The notes under the pieces are model-generated. The model made no database searches. It had not been told where the DNA came from and worked only from the letters and a program-made list of their open reading frames with translations. A program made the translations under genes and the position numbers. A DNA stretch of 20,792 nt from Acidobacteriaceae bacterium (GTDB lineage: Bacteria > Acidobacteriota > Terriglobia > Terriglobales > Acidobacteriaceae): the NCBI GenBank assembly GCA_030040175.1, contig JASHUF010000172.1:1-20792 (forward strand). Direction: 5' to 3'. Each line of letters begins with the position of its first letter. Within the stretch, counting starts at the first letter, position 1. Positions 7,518-15,663 of the stretch are shown here, piece after piece.

Positions 7518-8672
7518 ATGCAGGACGCCGGCAACGGAAATGCGGGCGCGCGCGCGCCTTTCCGGACATACGACCCGAAGCTTGAGCCCATCGCAGCCAG
7601 GGTGCTTGCCGGCCAGCGGCTCACTGCGGCGGACGGCCTTGCGCTCTACGGGACACGTGACATTCTGGCCGTGGGCTGGCTGGCGAATTTTGTGCGCGAG
7701 CGGCTGCACGGCGACGTGACCTACTTCAACGTCAATCGCCACATCAATCCGACTAACGTGTGCGTGGCCGCGTGCAAGCTGTGCGCCTTCGGGCGTAAGA
7801 AGGGCGACCCCGCCGGTTACACCATGGCGCTCGACGAGGCGTGGCAGACGGCGGCTTCCGGTTACACGGAAGCGGTGACGGAGTTCCACATCGTCGGCGG
7901 GTTGCATCCCGATCTGCCGCTCGAGTTCTTCCTCGATTTAATCCGCGGGCTCAAGGAGCGATTTCCCCGCGTGCACATCAAGGCCTTCACCATGGTGGAG
8001 ATCGCCTATTTGGCACGACGGGCGAAGCTCACCCTCGAGCAGACGCTCGAGAAGCTGCGCGACGCCGGCGTGGACTCGATGCCCGGCGGCGGCGCGGAGA
8101 TCTTTACGCATCGCGTGCGCGCAATCATCTGCGATCACAAGATCGACGGTGCGGAGTGGCTGGAGACGGCGCGGCTGGCGCATAAAATGGGCTTCCGCTC
8201 CAATGCGACCATGTTGTACGGCCACATCGAGAACGACGAGGACCGCGTGGATCATCTGCTGAAGCTGCGCGCGCTGCAGGACGAGACGGGCGGCTTCCAG
8301 ACTTTCATCCCGCTGGCCTTTCATCCGGAGAATACGCCGCTCGATCACCTGCCGGTGACGACGGGGCTGACTGATATCCGGCAGATCGCCGTGAGCCGGC
8401 TGCTCCTGGACAACTTTGCGCACATCAAGGCGTACTGGCAGATGCTCACGCCGAAGATTGCGCAGATTGCGCTGCGCTTCGGCGCCGACGACCTGGACGG
8501 GACGGTGATCGAGGAGAAGATTTACCACGACGCGGGCGCAACCACGCCGCAGGGTTTAACGCGCAAGGAGCTTTGCCGGCTGATTACCGAGGCCGGACGC
8601 GTACCTGTGGAGCGCGACACGCTTTACCACGCGGTCACGCGCACTGAGGACAGCTTCACTGTGGCGGTGTAA
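7518..8672 (+). CDS. mqnE: Aminofutalosine synthase MqnE (radical SAM)
   Basis: MqnE is a cytoplasmic radical SAM enzyme of the futalosine route to menaquinone. It adds the adenosyl radical to 3-[(1-carboxyvinyl)oxy]benzoate to give aminofutalosine. The 384-aa protein has the Fe-S motif Cys82-x3-Cys86-x2-Cys89 inside the family signature NRHINPTNVC...CKLCAFGR. Further MqnE-type motifs are EFHIVGGLHPDLP, MPGGGAEIF, SNATMLYGHIEN and LQDETGGFQTFIPLAFHPENT. These distinguish it from MqnC, which is similar but shorter and lacks the GHIE and ETGGF context. Length is typical. The ATG at 7518 has no strong Shine-Dalgarno (only a GAG nearby). No other mqn gene is in the window, so the pathway is probably dispersed. 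It implies that menaquinone is the respiratory quinone, consistent with the nearby complex I subunit. Confidence 0.92.
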   Translation: MQDAGNGNAGARAPFRTYDPKLEPIAARVLAGQRLTAADGLALYGTRDILAVGWLANFVRERLHGDVTYFNVNRHINPTNVCVAACKLCAFGRKKGDPAGYTMALDEAWQTAASGYTEAVTEFHIVGGLHPDLPLEFFLDLIRGLKERFPRVHIKAFTMVEIAYLARRAKLTLEQTLEKLRDAGVDSMPGGGAEIFTHRVRAIICDHKIDGAEWLETARLAHKMGFRSNATMLYGHIENDEDRVDHLLKLRALQDETGGFQTFIPLAFHPENTPLDHLPVTTGLTDIRQIAVSRLLLDNFAHIKAYWQMLTPKIAQIALRFGADDLDGTVIEEKIYHDAGATTPQGLTRKELCRLITEAGRVPVERDTLYHAVTRTEDSFTVAV

Positions 8673-8697
8673 TCGCAACCGGCAAGCGAAGGAAGCC

Positions 8698-8899
8698 ATG
8701 AAGGCGTTTGGCTCGGCTGCTTTGCTTGGCCTGGGCGTTGGGCTGATATGGGGCGCCGGCGCTGCTTTATTCAATCTATCTGGCGGGGTATTGCAAGGCG
8801 GTTGAGGATTCGCAGGCTGAGACCCAGCCGAAGCGTTTCCCGGACGCAGTGGAGAAGCTTCGCATCCAATGCAGGACTGTCGACAGGTCACCGCGGTAG
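8698..8899 (+). pseudogene. Possible small membrane-protein gene with a frameshift
   Basis: After a GGA-type ribosome site, the ATG at 8698 opens a hydrophobic 35-aa frame that stops at 8805. It reads MKAFGSAALLGLGVGLIWGA followed by less convincing sequence. Near 8750 the +1/-2 frame continues with protein-like text (ALLYSIYLAGYCKAVEDSQ, then KRFPDAVEKLRIQC) to a stop at 8897-8899. Joined, the two would make a roughly 67-aa protein with one membrane segment and a charged tail. I do not recognise a family. It could be a decayed gene, a sequencing indel or chance. It overlaps the 3' end of the convergent amidohydrolase gene by 12 bases. Confidence 0.25.
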
Positions 8900-10210
8900 C
8901 GCTTCTTGTCTGATCACTTCGCCATTCTTCATGACAAAACTTACATGCTCAACGACGGAGATGTCGTGGAGCGGGTTGCCGGGGACGGCGATGATATCGG
9001 CGTAGTATCCGGGCTTGAGCTCGCCGATCTGGCCCTCCCAGCGCAGCAATTTCGCGCCGTTGAGCATGTCGGCCTGGAGCACGGCCAGCGGCTTCATGCC
9101 GTACCGGACCATGAGCGTGAGTTCGTGCGCCTGTGTGCCGTGCGGGAACGGGCCCACGTCGGAACCCACGGCAAAGGAGATGCCGAAGGCGATCTGCTTC
9201 TTGAACTCGGCGATCTTGTAGTCGAGCATCGCCGCTTCCGCTGCCGTTTGATCTTGCGACTCGCGGTGATGGGCGAAGTAGTCGAAGATGGTGAACGTGG
9301 GAACGGCGAAGATGCCCTTCTCCTTCATCAGGCGCATGGTTTCGTCGCTTAATTGGGTTGCGTGCTCGATGGAAGCCACGCCGGCCTGGGCGGCGTAGAG
9401 CGTGCCCGGCTCGCCCATGGCGTGGACGGCGACGTAGGTGCCCAGCCTGTGCGCTTCTTCTACCGCCGCCGCCAGCTGCGCTTCACTGTACTGATAGGGC
9501 GTATGCAGGACGCCGTCAATCATTTTGTCCGGTCCGGTCTGGTAGATCTTGGCGAAGTCGGAGCCTTCCTTGTGCTGCTCGCGCATGACGGCGACGATCT
9601 CATCGGCGGTGTTGGCGTAGTCGGCGTTGGAGAGCACGTGCTGCGCGGGGTTGTAGCCAATGGCGTCCTCATGACCGCCCAGGATGTCGATCGCGTTTGC
9701 GGACACGCGCAGGCGCGGCCCGGGGATGATCCCCTGGTTGATGGCATCGCGCACCGCCGTGCTGGCCGAGCCGGCGCCTTCCGTGCCCAAGTCGCGCTCG
9801 GCGGTAAAGCCGGCCATCAGGTCGGCTTTGGCGGCCTGCTCGGCGAGAATCGTGCGCCGGGGAACGGATTCCTCCACGGTCTGCAGGTCCTCCGCTCCGG
9901 GATGCAGAAACAGGTGCACGTGCGCGTCGATCAGCCCGGGGAGTAGCGTGGTGTCGCCGAGGTCGATGACCTGCGCGCCCTGGGGATGATCGACGGCTGT
10001 GCCCACGGCCTGGATGCGCTCGCCTTCGACGAGGACTTCGCCGGGCTGGAGCACGTTGCCGGTCGAGACCTCGAGCAGGCGCGCGGCGTGGAGGACGATG
10101 GGGGGATTGGCCGGCTGCTGGGCGGCGGTTGTGGCCCCTGCACACACCGGAAGGCCGGCCACCAGGACGCGAACGCAAAAGCTAAAGACAGGTTTGCTTG
10201 GTTTGTGCAT
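8888..10210 (-). CDS. Secreted metal-dependent amidohydrolase (imidazolonepropionase/prolidase-like)
   Basis: This 440-aa exported hydrolase has a signal peptide at residues 1-30 (FCVRVLVAGLPVCAGATTAA) followed by an amidohydrolase barrel. The metal centre is complete: His97 and His99 in LIDAHVHL, a probable carboxylated Lys221 in FAKIYQTG, His263 in YVAVHAMG, His283 in SIEHATQL, and Asp351 in AVGSDVGPFPHG. The composite beta-sandwich is formed by the N-terminal strands (VLVEGERIQAVG) and the C-terminal GELKPGYYADIIAVPGNPL segment. Related secreted enzymes cleave Xaa-Pro or other N-acylated dipeptides, but the substrate here cannot be read from sequence. It lies 96 bases downstream of the CHASE3 kinase gene on the same strand and converges with mqnE. 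Confidence 0.88.
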   Translation of the reverse strand: MHKPSKPVFSFCVRVLVAGLPVCAGATTAAQQPANPPIVLHAARLLEVSTGNVLQPGEVLVEGERIQAVGTAVDHPQGAQVIDLGDTTLLPGLIDAHVHLFLHPGAEDLQTVEESVPRRTILAEQAAKADLMAGFTAERDLGTEGAGSASTAVRDAINQGIIPGPRLRVSANAIDILGGHEDAIGYNPAQHVLSNADYANTADEIVAVMREQHKEGSDFAKIYQTGPDKMIDGVLHTPYQYSEAQLAAAVEEAHRLGTYVAVHAMGEPGTLYAAQAGVASIEHATQLSDETMRLMKEKGIFAVPTFTIFDYFAHHRESQDQTAAEAAMLDYKIAEFKKQIAFGISFAVGSDVGPFPHGTQAHELTLMVRYGMKPLAVLQADMLNGAKLLRWEGQIGELKPGYYADIIAVPGNPLHDISVVEHVSFVMKNGEVIRQEALPR

Positions 10211-10306
10211 GGATATGACTATGCCTTGCCGGAGTGGGATTGTCGATGAAAGAAAGCAACGGCTTGGCCGGCGGATAAAGCCTCAGTCCGGTCTCCAGAT
10301 CGGGCT

Positions 10307-12079
10307 TCAGTTCGGCTGGCCGCTCATGGGGAGAAGGCCAGGCAAATTGCAGGGCAGGCGCAGAGTAAAGGCCGCGCCGGGCAGGCCCCCGTGTCCGTTC
10401 GCCGGGCTGACACGGATGTTTCCGCCGTGGCGCTCGATAATCTCCTTGGTCACCCACAGGCCCAGGCCGGTGCCAACGTCCTTTTTGGTGGTGAAGAAGG
10501 GCTCAAAGATGTGGTCCAGATGCTCGGCCGATACCCCCGTCCCGCTGTCCGCGATCACAACTTCGATCATGCCGCTTTCGCCGCCGGGAATTGGCCGGGA
10601 GCTGACGGCAATGGTGCCCGATTCGCCTGCGGCGTCAATGGCATTGGCGACGACATTCGAGAAGACCTGGCGCAACTCGCCGGCCACCGCGTGCACGGGC
10701 GGGCACTCGCCGAAGTCACGCTTCACCTGGATGCGCGCGGACTCGAGTTTGTTCGAATAGACGCTGAGGATGGCCTCGAGAAGAACATTGATTTGAACCT
10801 GCTCCGGCGCGTTCGACTCACGGTAAAAGCCGAGGGTCTGCCGGGTGATATGGGCTACGCGCTCAATCTCCTGCTCCGCCACTACCAGCTGCCGCACCAC
10901 GGAGGGCGGCGCGTCGGGATCATTCTTGGCGATGAAGATGAGATTTACAATCGCCTCGAGAGGATTGTTGATTTCGTGAGCAACCGTGGCGGAGAGGCGC
11001 GCCGCCGCGGCCAGCTTTTCGGTCTTGCGCAGAACGTCTCGCGATTTACGCTCCGCGGAGACATCGCGGAACACCAGCACGACCCCGATCAACTGGCGGC
11101 GATCGTCCCAGATGGGCGCGGCGCTGTCTTCAATGGGAATCATGCGCCCATCGGCATGGCGGATAACCGTATGATTGGCGAGGCCGACGACGCGGCCGAG
11201 GGCCATCACCTTCATGACCGGATTTTCCGCTGCCATCCCCGTGAACTCGTTCATGATCTGAACGACGCTGAGAATTTCCTTGCCTTCGGCCGCGGCCGAG
11301 GGGGTGCCGGTGAGAGCTTCAGCCACGGGGTTCATGAAGGTGACCGTCCCGGTGCGGTCGGTGGCAATCACGGCGTCGCCAATGCTGGTGAGGGTGACGC
11401 GGAACCACTCCTCGCGGGCACGAATCTCCTGCGTGTGGCGCTCGCGCAAAGCGCGCTCCTTGAGGATGAAGTACGCCAGAACGATGAGCCCCAGAATACC
11501 GACTGCGGTTGCGCCGGCGATGCTGAGTCGAGTCAGGCGGACACTGCGCTCATAGGCCGCGTTGCCCATGGCGGCGAGACGATTCTCGTCCCCCTGCATG
11601 GACTCGAGGACCTGGCGGGTCTCGTTCATGAGGAGGCGCCCGCGGTCGGAAAGAACGACGGCCCTGGCCTGATCCACGTGGCCTGCGCGCGCCAGCGCGA
11701 TCGTCTCCTGGAGCTCGTCGAGCTTCTGGTGGGCCAGGCTGCCGAGCTGAGCCACCTTGGCCTGTTCGCGTGGATTATCCGCGGTAAGGCGGGACAGGTT
11801 CTGAATATGGCTGTCGATCCGCGTGACGGCGTTGTCGTAGGGCTCCAGATAGCGGTTCTCCCCGGTGAGGAGGTAACCGCGCTGGCCGGTCTCGGCGTCG
11901 AGCAGGAGCGACTGCGTCTCTTGCACTTCGGCCAGCACCTGGCGGGAGTGAGCTACCCAACCCTGGCTCGCAACCTGGACATTAAGCCGGCGGGCGGTGA
12001 AGAGCGCATTGGCAATCAGCAGCAAAACCAGCAGGGTGAATCCGCCAATGGTGCTGAACTGCCGAAAGAAGGTCTGCAT
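10307..12079 (-). CDS. Membrane sensor histidine kinase with CHASE3 and PAS domains
   Basis: This 590-aa kinase has TM1 (about 9-27), a periplasmic CHASE3 domain (about 35-180, motif ETGQRGYLLTGENRYLEPY) and TM2 (about 185-206). A PAS domain follows (about 222-345, FRVTLTSIGDAVIATDRTGTVTFMNP, ending VLVFRDVSAERKS). The HisKA box has His368 in ATVAHEINNPLEAI, and the HATPase domain shows an N-box (LRQVFSNVVANAIDAA), DSGTG and GTGLGL. All catalytic boxes are intact. It has no receiver domain and no response regulator beside it, so it is an orphan kinase here. The downstream gene on the same strand is the secreted amidohydrolase. ATG at 12079 immediately precedes TM1; the upstream ribosome site is weak. 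Confidence 0.92.
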   Translation of the reverse strand: MQTFFRQFSTIGGFTLLVLLLIANALFTARRLNVQVASQGWVAHSRQVLAEVQETQSLLLDAETGQRGYLLTGENRYLEPYDNAVTRIDSHIQNLSRLTADNPREQAKVAQLGSLAHQKLDELQETIALARAGHVDQARAVVLSDRGRLLMNETRQVLESMQGDENRLAAMGNAAYERSVRLTRLSIAGATAVGILGLIVLAYFILKERALRERHTQEIRAREEWFRVTLTSIGDAVIATDRTGTVTFMNPVAEALTGTPSAAAEGKEILSVVQIMNEFTGMAAENPVMKVMALGRVVGLANHTVIRHADGRMIPIEDSAAPIWDDRRQLIGVVLVFRDVSAERKSRDVLRKTEKLAAAARLSATVAHEINNPLEAIVNLIFIAKNDPDAPPSVVRQLVVAEQEIERVAHITRQTLGFYRESNAPEQVQINVLLEAILSVYSNKLESARIQVKRDFGECPPVHAVAGELRQVFSNVVANAIDAAGESGTIAVSSRPIPGGESGMIEVVIADSGTGVSAEHLDHIFEPFFTTKKDVGTGLGLWVTKEIIERHGGNIRVSPANGHGGLPGAAFTLRLPCNLPGLLPMSGQPN

Positions 12080-12445
12080 AGGAGCCTGGGCTGCACAGCG
12101 GGAGGAACAAGAAACTCGAGCGAGCGGGGTGCTTCAAGATCTCCCGGGGACGATACGCTCAACTTTACGCCGGACGGCGTTGGGAGTCACGCAAAAGGCC
12201 GGGAAGGCCGGCCCGGAGCGATGCAGTCAATCCAAACTCCGCGAGCGAAGCCCACGCCGAGCCGGGGACAAAGCATCCGCGGGGAGCGAAGAACAGCCGG
12301 GGAACCAAGTGCAATTCCTCGTATCTTAGGGTGAGGTTCATGGCGAGTCAAGATGCGGCCGCGGGGATGCCGATTGATGCGCAAGAGCGGCCGGGAAGAC
12401 GAGCCGGGGCAAAGGTCCGTTTGGGCAAGGTTGGATCGCGGGGAG
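12080..12445. other. 366-base intergenic region with no convincing gene
   Basis: This is the gap between the end of the acyl-CoA dehydrogenase and the start of the CHASE3 kinase, both on the minus strand. It should contain the kinase promoter, but I see no convincing -35/-10 pair. A short GC palindrome (GGCCGGCC-type) lies near 12200-12216. A 42-codon plus-strand frame (12340-12468) has a good ribosome site (GGGTGAGG) but Arg/Gly-rich composition without a recognisable family. Confidence 0.5.
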
Positions 12446-13651
12446 TCAGTACGCGGCGATACCGGTGAGGCTCTGGCCGAGGATCAGGGTGTGAATGTCG
12501 TGCGTGCCCTCGTAGGTCTTCACGGATTCGAGATTCATGCTGTGGCGCATGACGGGAAAATCTTCGGTGATGCCGTTGGCGCCGAGGAGGTCGCGGGCCA
12601 TGCGCGCAGATTCGAGCGCCATCCACACGTTGTTGCGCTTGGCCATGGAGATGTGCTGGTGGCCGGCCTTGCCCCCATCCTTAAGCCGGCCCACGTGCAA
12701 CGAAAGAAGCTGCGCCTTGGAGATTTCCGTGGCCATCCAGACGAGTTTTTCCTGGACAAGCTGGTGCGCGGCGATGGGCTGGCCGTGAAACTGTTTTCTG
12801 ATCTTGGAGTAATTCAGCGCCACGTCGTAACACGCACAGGCCGCACCGATGGCGCCCCAGCCGATGCCGTAACGGGCCTGGTTGAGGCACATGAGCGGGC
12901 TTTTGAGCCCTTCCGTACCGGGCAGCAGGTTGGACAAGGGAATACGCACATCCTGAAGCGAGAGGCCGCTGGTAACCGAGGCGCGCAGGGACCACTTGCC
13001 GTGGACGTCACGCGCAGAGAAGCCGGGACGATCGGTCTCGACGAGGAAGCCGCGGACGGACTTGCCGGAGTCGCCACCGTCATCTTCGCCTTCCAGCTTG
13101 GCCCAGATCACGGCGACATCGGCGAGGGAGCCGGAGGTAATCCACATCTTTTCGCCGTTGAGGATGAACTCAGAGCCGGAGCGGCGCGCGCGCGTGGTCA
13201 TCCCGCCGGGATTGGAGCCGAAGTCCGGCTCGGTGAGCCCGAAACAGCCAAGCTTTTCGCCGGTGGCGAGCGCCGGCAGCCAGGTGCTTTTCTGCTCCTC
13301 GGAGCCAAAGGTGAAGATGGGATACATGACCAGCGCCGACTGCACGCTGACAAAGCTGCGCAGCCCGGAGTCGCCGCGTTCGAGCTCCTGCATCACCAGG
13401 CCGTACTCGACGTTGGACATGCCGGCGCAGCCGTAGCCCTGGAGCGTGGCGCCGAAGAAACCGAGCCGGCCCATCAGGGGAACGAGCTCGCGCGGAAAAC
13501 GCTCGTCGCGGAAGCAGGACTCGATGATGGGCATCACGTTGTCGTCGACGAAGGCGCGCGCGGTGCGGCGGACGAGCAGCTCGTCTTCAGAGAATCCCTG
13601 GTCGAGGATGAGAAAGTCGAAGCCCTGGAACTTTGCGGCCATGGCAACCAT
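12446..13651 (-). CDS. gcdH: Acyl-CoA dehydrogenase, glutaryl-CoA dehydrogenase type
   Basis: This 401-aa FAD enzyme probably oxidises glutaryl-CoA to crotonyl-CoA with decarboxylation (lysine/tryptophan or aromatic degradation), passing electrons to ETF. The substrate-carboxylate-binding Arg of this family corresponds to Arg98 in DSGLRSFVSVQSALVMYPI. The catalytic base is Glu381 in the C-terminal motif KTYEGTHDIHTLILGQ. Typical flavin motifs are GCFGLTEPDFGSNPGGM, WITSGSLADVAVIWAK and RKQFHGQPIAAHQLVQEKL. Length is right for the family. Start may be 13651 or the in-frame ATG at 13642 (MVAM). It sits 70 bases downstream of mlaF on the same strand and may be cotranscribed, though no functional link is known. 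Another short-chain acyl-CoA dehydrogenase specificity is possible, but the Arg context argues for glutaryl-CoA. Confidence 0.85.
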   Translation of the reverse strand: MVAMAAKFQGFDFLILDQGFSEDELLVRRTARAFVDDNVMPIIESCFRDERFPRELVPLMGRLGFFGATLQGYGCAGMSNVEYGLVMQELERGDSGLRSFVSVQSALVMYPIFTFGSEEQKSTWLPALATGEKLGCFGLTEPDFGSNPGGMTTRARRSGSEFILNGEKMWITSGSLADVAVIWAKLEGEDDGGDSGKSVRGFLVETDRPGFSARDVHGKWSLRASVTSGLSLQDVRIPLSNLLPGTEGLKSPLMCLNQARYGIGWGAIGAACACYDVALNYSKIRKQFHGQPIAAHQLVQEKLVWMATEISKAQLLSLHVGRLKDGGKAGHQHISMAKRNNVWMALESARMARDLLGANGITEDFPVMRHSMNLESVKTYEGTHDIHTLILGQSLTGIAAY

Positions 13652-13721
13652 GCTGCTCAGGCAAGGCTAACAGATGGGGCATTGAGGATGCGCCGGGACA
13701 GGCTGTTTGCACCCATAAGCC

Positions 13722-14558
13722 TTATTCGAGGAACTCGCGGACAAACTTATAGTCCGTGTGCAGCAGATTGTGGAGCGAGCCATCGAAGATCAGGCGGCCT
13801 TCCTCGAGCATGAGGAAGGTGGTAGCGGGATCGGTCTCACCCTGGGGCAAGGGCGCCATGGTGTTGCCGGCCGGGTCGAAGCGATGGGTGCAGAGGGTGA
13901 AGGCGTCCTGCAGGCGGTGGGTGACCAGCAACGAGGGGGTGCGGTGCACGTCGCGCGCCTTCATCACCAGTTCCATGATCGTGGCCGAAGTGACGGGATC
14001 CAGGCCGCCGGTGGGCGAGTCATAAAGGATGAGCTCGGGATTGTTGATGAGCGCGCGGGCAATGGCCACGCGGCGGCGCATGCCGCCGGAAAGGCTGGCC
14101 GGATAGAGGGAGAATGTTTTTTCGAGGCCGACGAAGCTGAGCGCTTCCCGCACGCGCCGGTCGATCTCCTCGTCGGGGATGGCGGGGTTCTGGATGAGCT
14201 GGTAGGCCACGTTGTCGCGCACGGTGAGCGAGTCGAAGAGCGCGCCCTCCTGAAAGACCATGCCGGAGCGGGCGCGCAGAGAGAAGAGCTCCTCTTCGCT
14301 GAACTCGGAGATGTCGTCGCCGAAGAGCAAGACGTGGCCGCGATCGGGGCGCAGCAGGCCGATGATGAGCTTGAGCAGGACGCTCTTGCCCACGCCCGCG
14401 GGCCCCAGGAGAATGCGGGTTTCGCCGGGCGCGACGGTGAAACTGATGTCTTCAAGAACCGGCGGCCCGTCGAAGGCGATGGAGACGTGACGCAGCTCGA
14501 CTACCGGAAGCGACTCCGTCAAGGGCTCCGAAGCGGAAAGAATGCTGGAAACGTTCAT
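13722..14558 (-). CDS. mlaF: MlaF-like ABC transporter ATPase, with Ser at the Walker B catalytic Glu position
   Basis: This 278-aa protein is the ATPase of an Mla/Ttg2-type phospholipid transporter at the inner membrane. Motifs in order are Walker A GPAGVGKS (52-59), Q-loop Gln103 in MVFQEGALFDSLTV, signature LSGGMRRRVAIARAL (156-170), Walker B LILYD (176-180), D-loop GGLDP and H-loop LLVTHRLQDAF. The residue after the Walker B Asp, normally the catalytic Glu, is Ser181 (YDSPTGGLDP); the codon at 14016-14018 reads TCG on the minus strand. A 20-residue segment (FDPAGNTMAPLPQGETDPAT) after the H-loop extends the usual fold. The start codon overlaps the mlaE stop in a TGATG arrangement, indicating translational coupling. 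The family call is firm; ATPase proficiency is uncertain. Confidence 0.88.
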   Translation of the reverse strand: MNVSSILSASEPLTESLPVVELRHVSIAFDGPPVLEDISFTVAPGETRILLGPAGVGKSVLLKLIIGLLRPDRGHVLLFGDDISEFSEEELFSLRARSGMVFQEGALFDSLTVRDNVAYQLIQNPAIPDEEIDRRVREALSFVGLEKTFSLYPASLSGGMRRRVAIARALINNPELILYDSPTGGLDPVTSATIMELVMKARDVHRTPSLLVTHRLQDAFTLCTHRFDPAGNTMAPLPQGETDPATTFLMLEEGRLIFDGSLHNLLHTDYKFVREFLE

Positions 14559-15334
14559 CAGCCGAAAAGCGTGAGCAGCACATGCGTGATGAGAAAGTCC
14601 ACGAAGATGATGAGCACCGAGGCCGAAACGACGGCGGAAATGGTAGAGCGGCCCACGCCCTGCGTGCCGCCGGAGGTGCGCATTCCGTAGAAGCAGCCGA
14701 CCGAGCTGAGGATATAACCGAAAAATAAGGGCTTCACCAGTCCCTGAATGATATCGGGATAGCGCAGCCGCTCGTAAGCCATGTGAAAGTACTGGGTGCC
14801 GTTCTGGTGGTTGAGATAGACGGTGACGGCGGCGCCGCCGAGAATGCCGCATGCGTCGGAGATGATGGTGAGGAACAAGAGCATGACCACGCTGGCGAAG
14901 ATGCGCGGGGTAACCAGCTTGCGCAGCGGATCGACGCCGAGCGCGCGCATGGCGTCAATCTGCTCCGTGACCACCATGGAGCCGAGCTCGCTCGCCATGG
15001 AAGAGGCGTTGCGGCCGGAGACCATGATGCCGGTGAGCACCGGACCGAGCTCCATGATCATGGACTTGCTCACGAACTGGCCGGTCACGGCGGTAGCGCC
15101 GAAAGCCGCCAGGGTCGACGCCGATTGCAGGGCCAGCACGCAGCCGGTAAAGAAGCCCGAAAGCAGCACAATGGTGGCCGAGCCCACGCCGATGATGTCC
15201 GACTGGAGCAGGAAATCGGTCCAGTAAATGGGCGGGCGAAAGAGATTGAGGAGAGCTTGCCTGGCGAAAAGCCAGTAGTCCTGGACGGTGAGCACGATTT
15301 GTCTGGCGGTACGGTCGATCCGATTGAACGCCAT
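14558..15334 (-). CDS. mlaE: MlaE-like permease of a phospholipid ABC transporter
   Basis: This inner-membrane permease (258 aa from ATG at 15334) pairs with MlaF. It shows the MlaE signature ELGPVLTGIMVSGRNASSMASELGSMVVTEQIDAMRALGVDP (about 95-135). Hydrophobic segments lie near 50-72, 147-175, 200-217 and 232-255, and the N-terminal amphipathic region (DYWLFARQALLNLFRPPIYWTDFLLQ) is typical. The frame opens 20 codons earlier at 15394, but those residues have no counterpart in the family, and neither start has a strong ribosome site. mlaF follows with a one-base overlap. No substrate-binding MlaD gene follows, so it must be encoded elsewhere or replaced. The gene is divergent from the trehalose operon. 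Confidence 0.9.
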   Translation of the reverse strand: MAFNRIDRTARQIVLTVQDYWLFARQALLNLFRPPIYWTDFLLQSDIIGVGSATIVLLSGFFTGCVLALQSASTLAAFGATAVTGQFVSKSMIMELGPVLTGIMVSGRNASSMASELGSMVVTEQIDAMRALGVDPLRKLVTPRIFASVVMLLFLTIISDACGILGGAAVTVYLNHQNGTQYFHMAYERLRYPDIIQGLVKPLFFGYILSSVGCFYGMRTSGGTQGVGRSTISAVVSASVLIIFVDFLITHVLLTLFG

Positions 15335-15663
15335 CGTTTGTGCCGGCCTGCAGGTGGAGGGATGGAGAGCGCTTCCGAGGACAGGATAGCGCATGGAGGG
15401 CAGGCGAGGGCAGGGCGCAAGGCCCGCGATGGGCGCGCGGAGGGGAATCCTGCGCGAGATATAGCCGAGGACGAAGGCGCAACTTCTGACGCTGCTCTCC
15501 GATTTCCAGGGCTTTCAAGGCATGCAGAAAAGCCGGCGATGTGGAAAAACCACATGGCCTCTTCGATCACCTTCAAAATGAAGAAGATTCCCGCGAGCCG
15601 CGGAACGGCGCGGGCGGACCCGCAACCGCTGGCATGCATCTAATGGCACAACAGGGGGTATTG
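15335..15663. promoter_or_regulatory. Divergent control region between mlaE and the trehalose operon
   Basis: These 329 bases should hold promoters for both directions. A 6-bp inverted repeat around an A-run, ATGTGG-AAAAA-CCACAT (15539-15555), is the clearest candidate operator. A CCGCG-AGC-CGCGG palindrome occurs near 15594-15606. I see no strong sigma-70 or sigma-54 promoter. AGGGGG at 15653-15658, five bases before ATG 15664, is the ribosome site that favours that start for the synthase. Confidence 0.4.

Noticed and set aside
10391..12334. A 647-codon plus-strand frame antisense to the CHASE3 histidine kinase.
   Set aside because: It is the mirror of a gene with complete kinase motifs, and its own translation shows no recognisable domain.
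12340..12468. A 42-codon plus-strand frame with a good ribosome site (GGGTGAGG) ending inside the antisense gcdH 3' end.
   Set aside because: It is too short, Arg/Gly-biased and without a recognised family; kept only as a note in the intergenic entry.
12353..13813. A 486-codon plus-strand frame antisense to the acyl-CoA dehydrogenase.
   Set aside because: The minus strand encodes an intact enzyme with catalytic residues; the antisense frame is His/Gly/Ala-rich shadow.
15641..15658. TGGCAC upstream of the trehalose operon, resembling a sigma-54 -24 box near an NtrC-type regulator gene.
   Set aside because: The -12 position reads GGGGG instead of TTGC; the G-run is better explained as a ribosome site.
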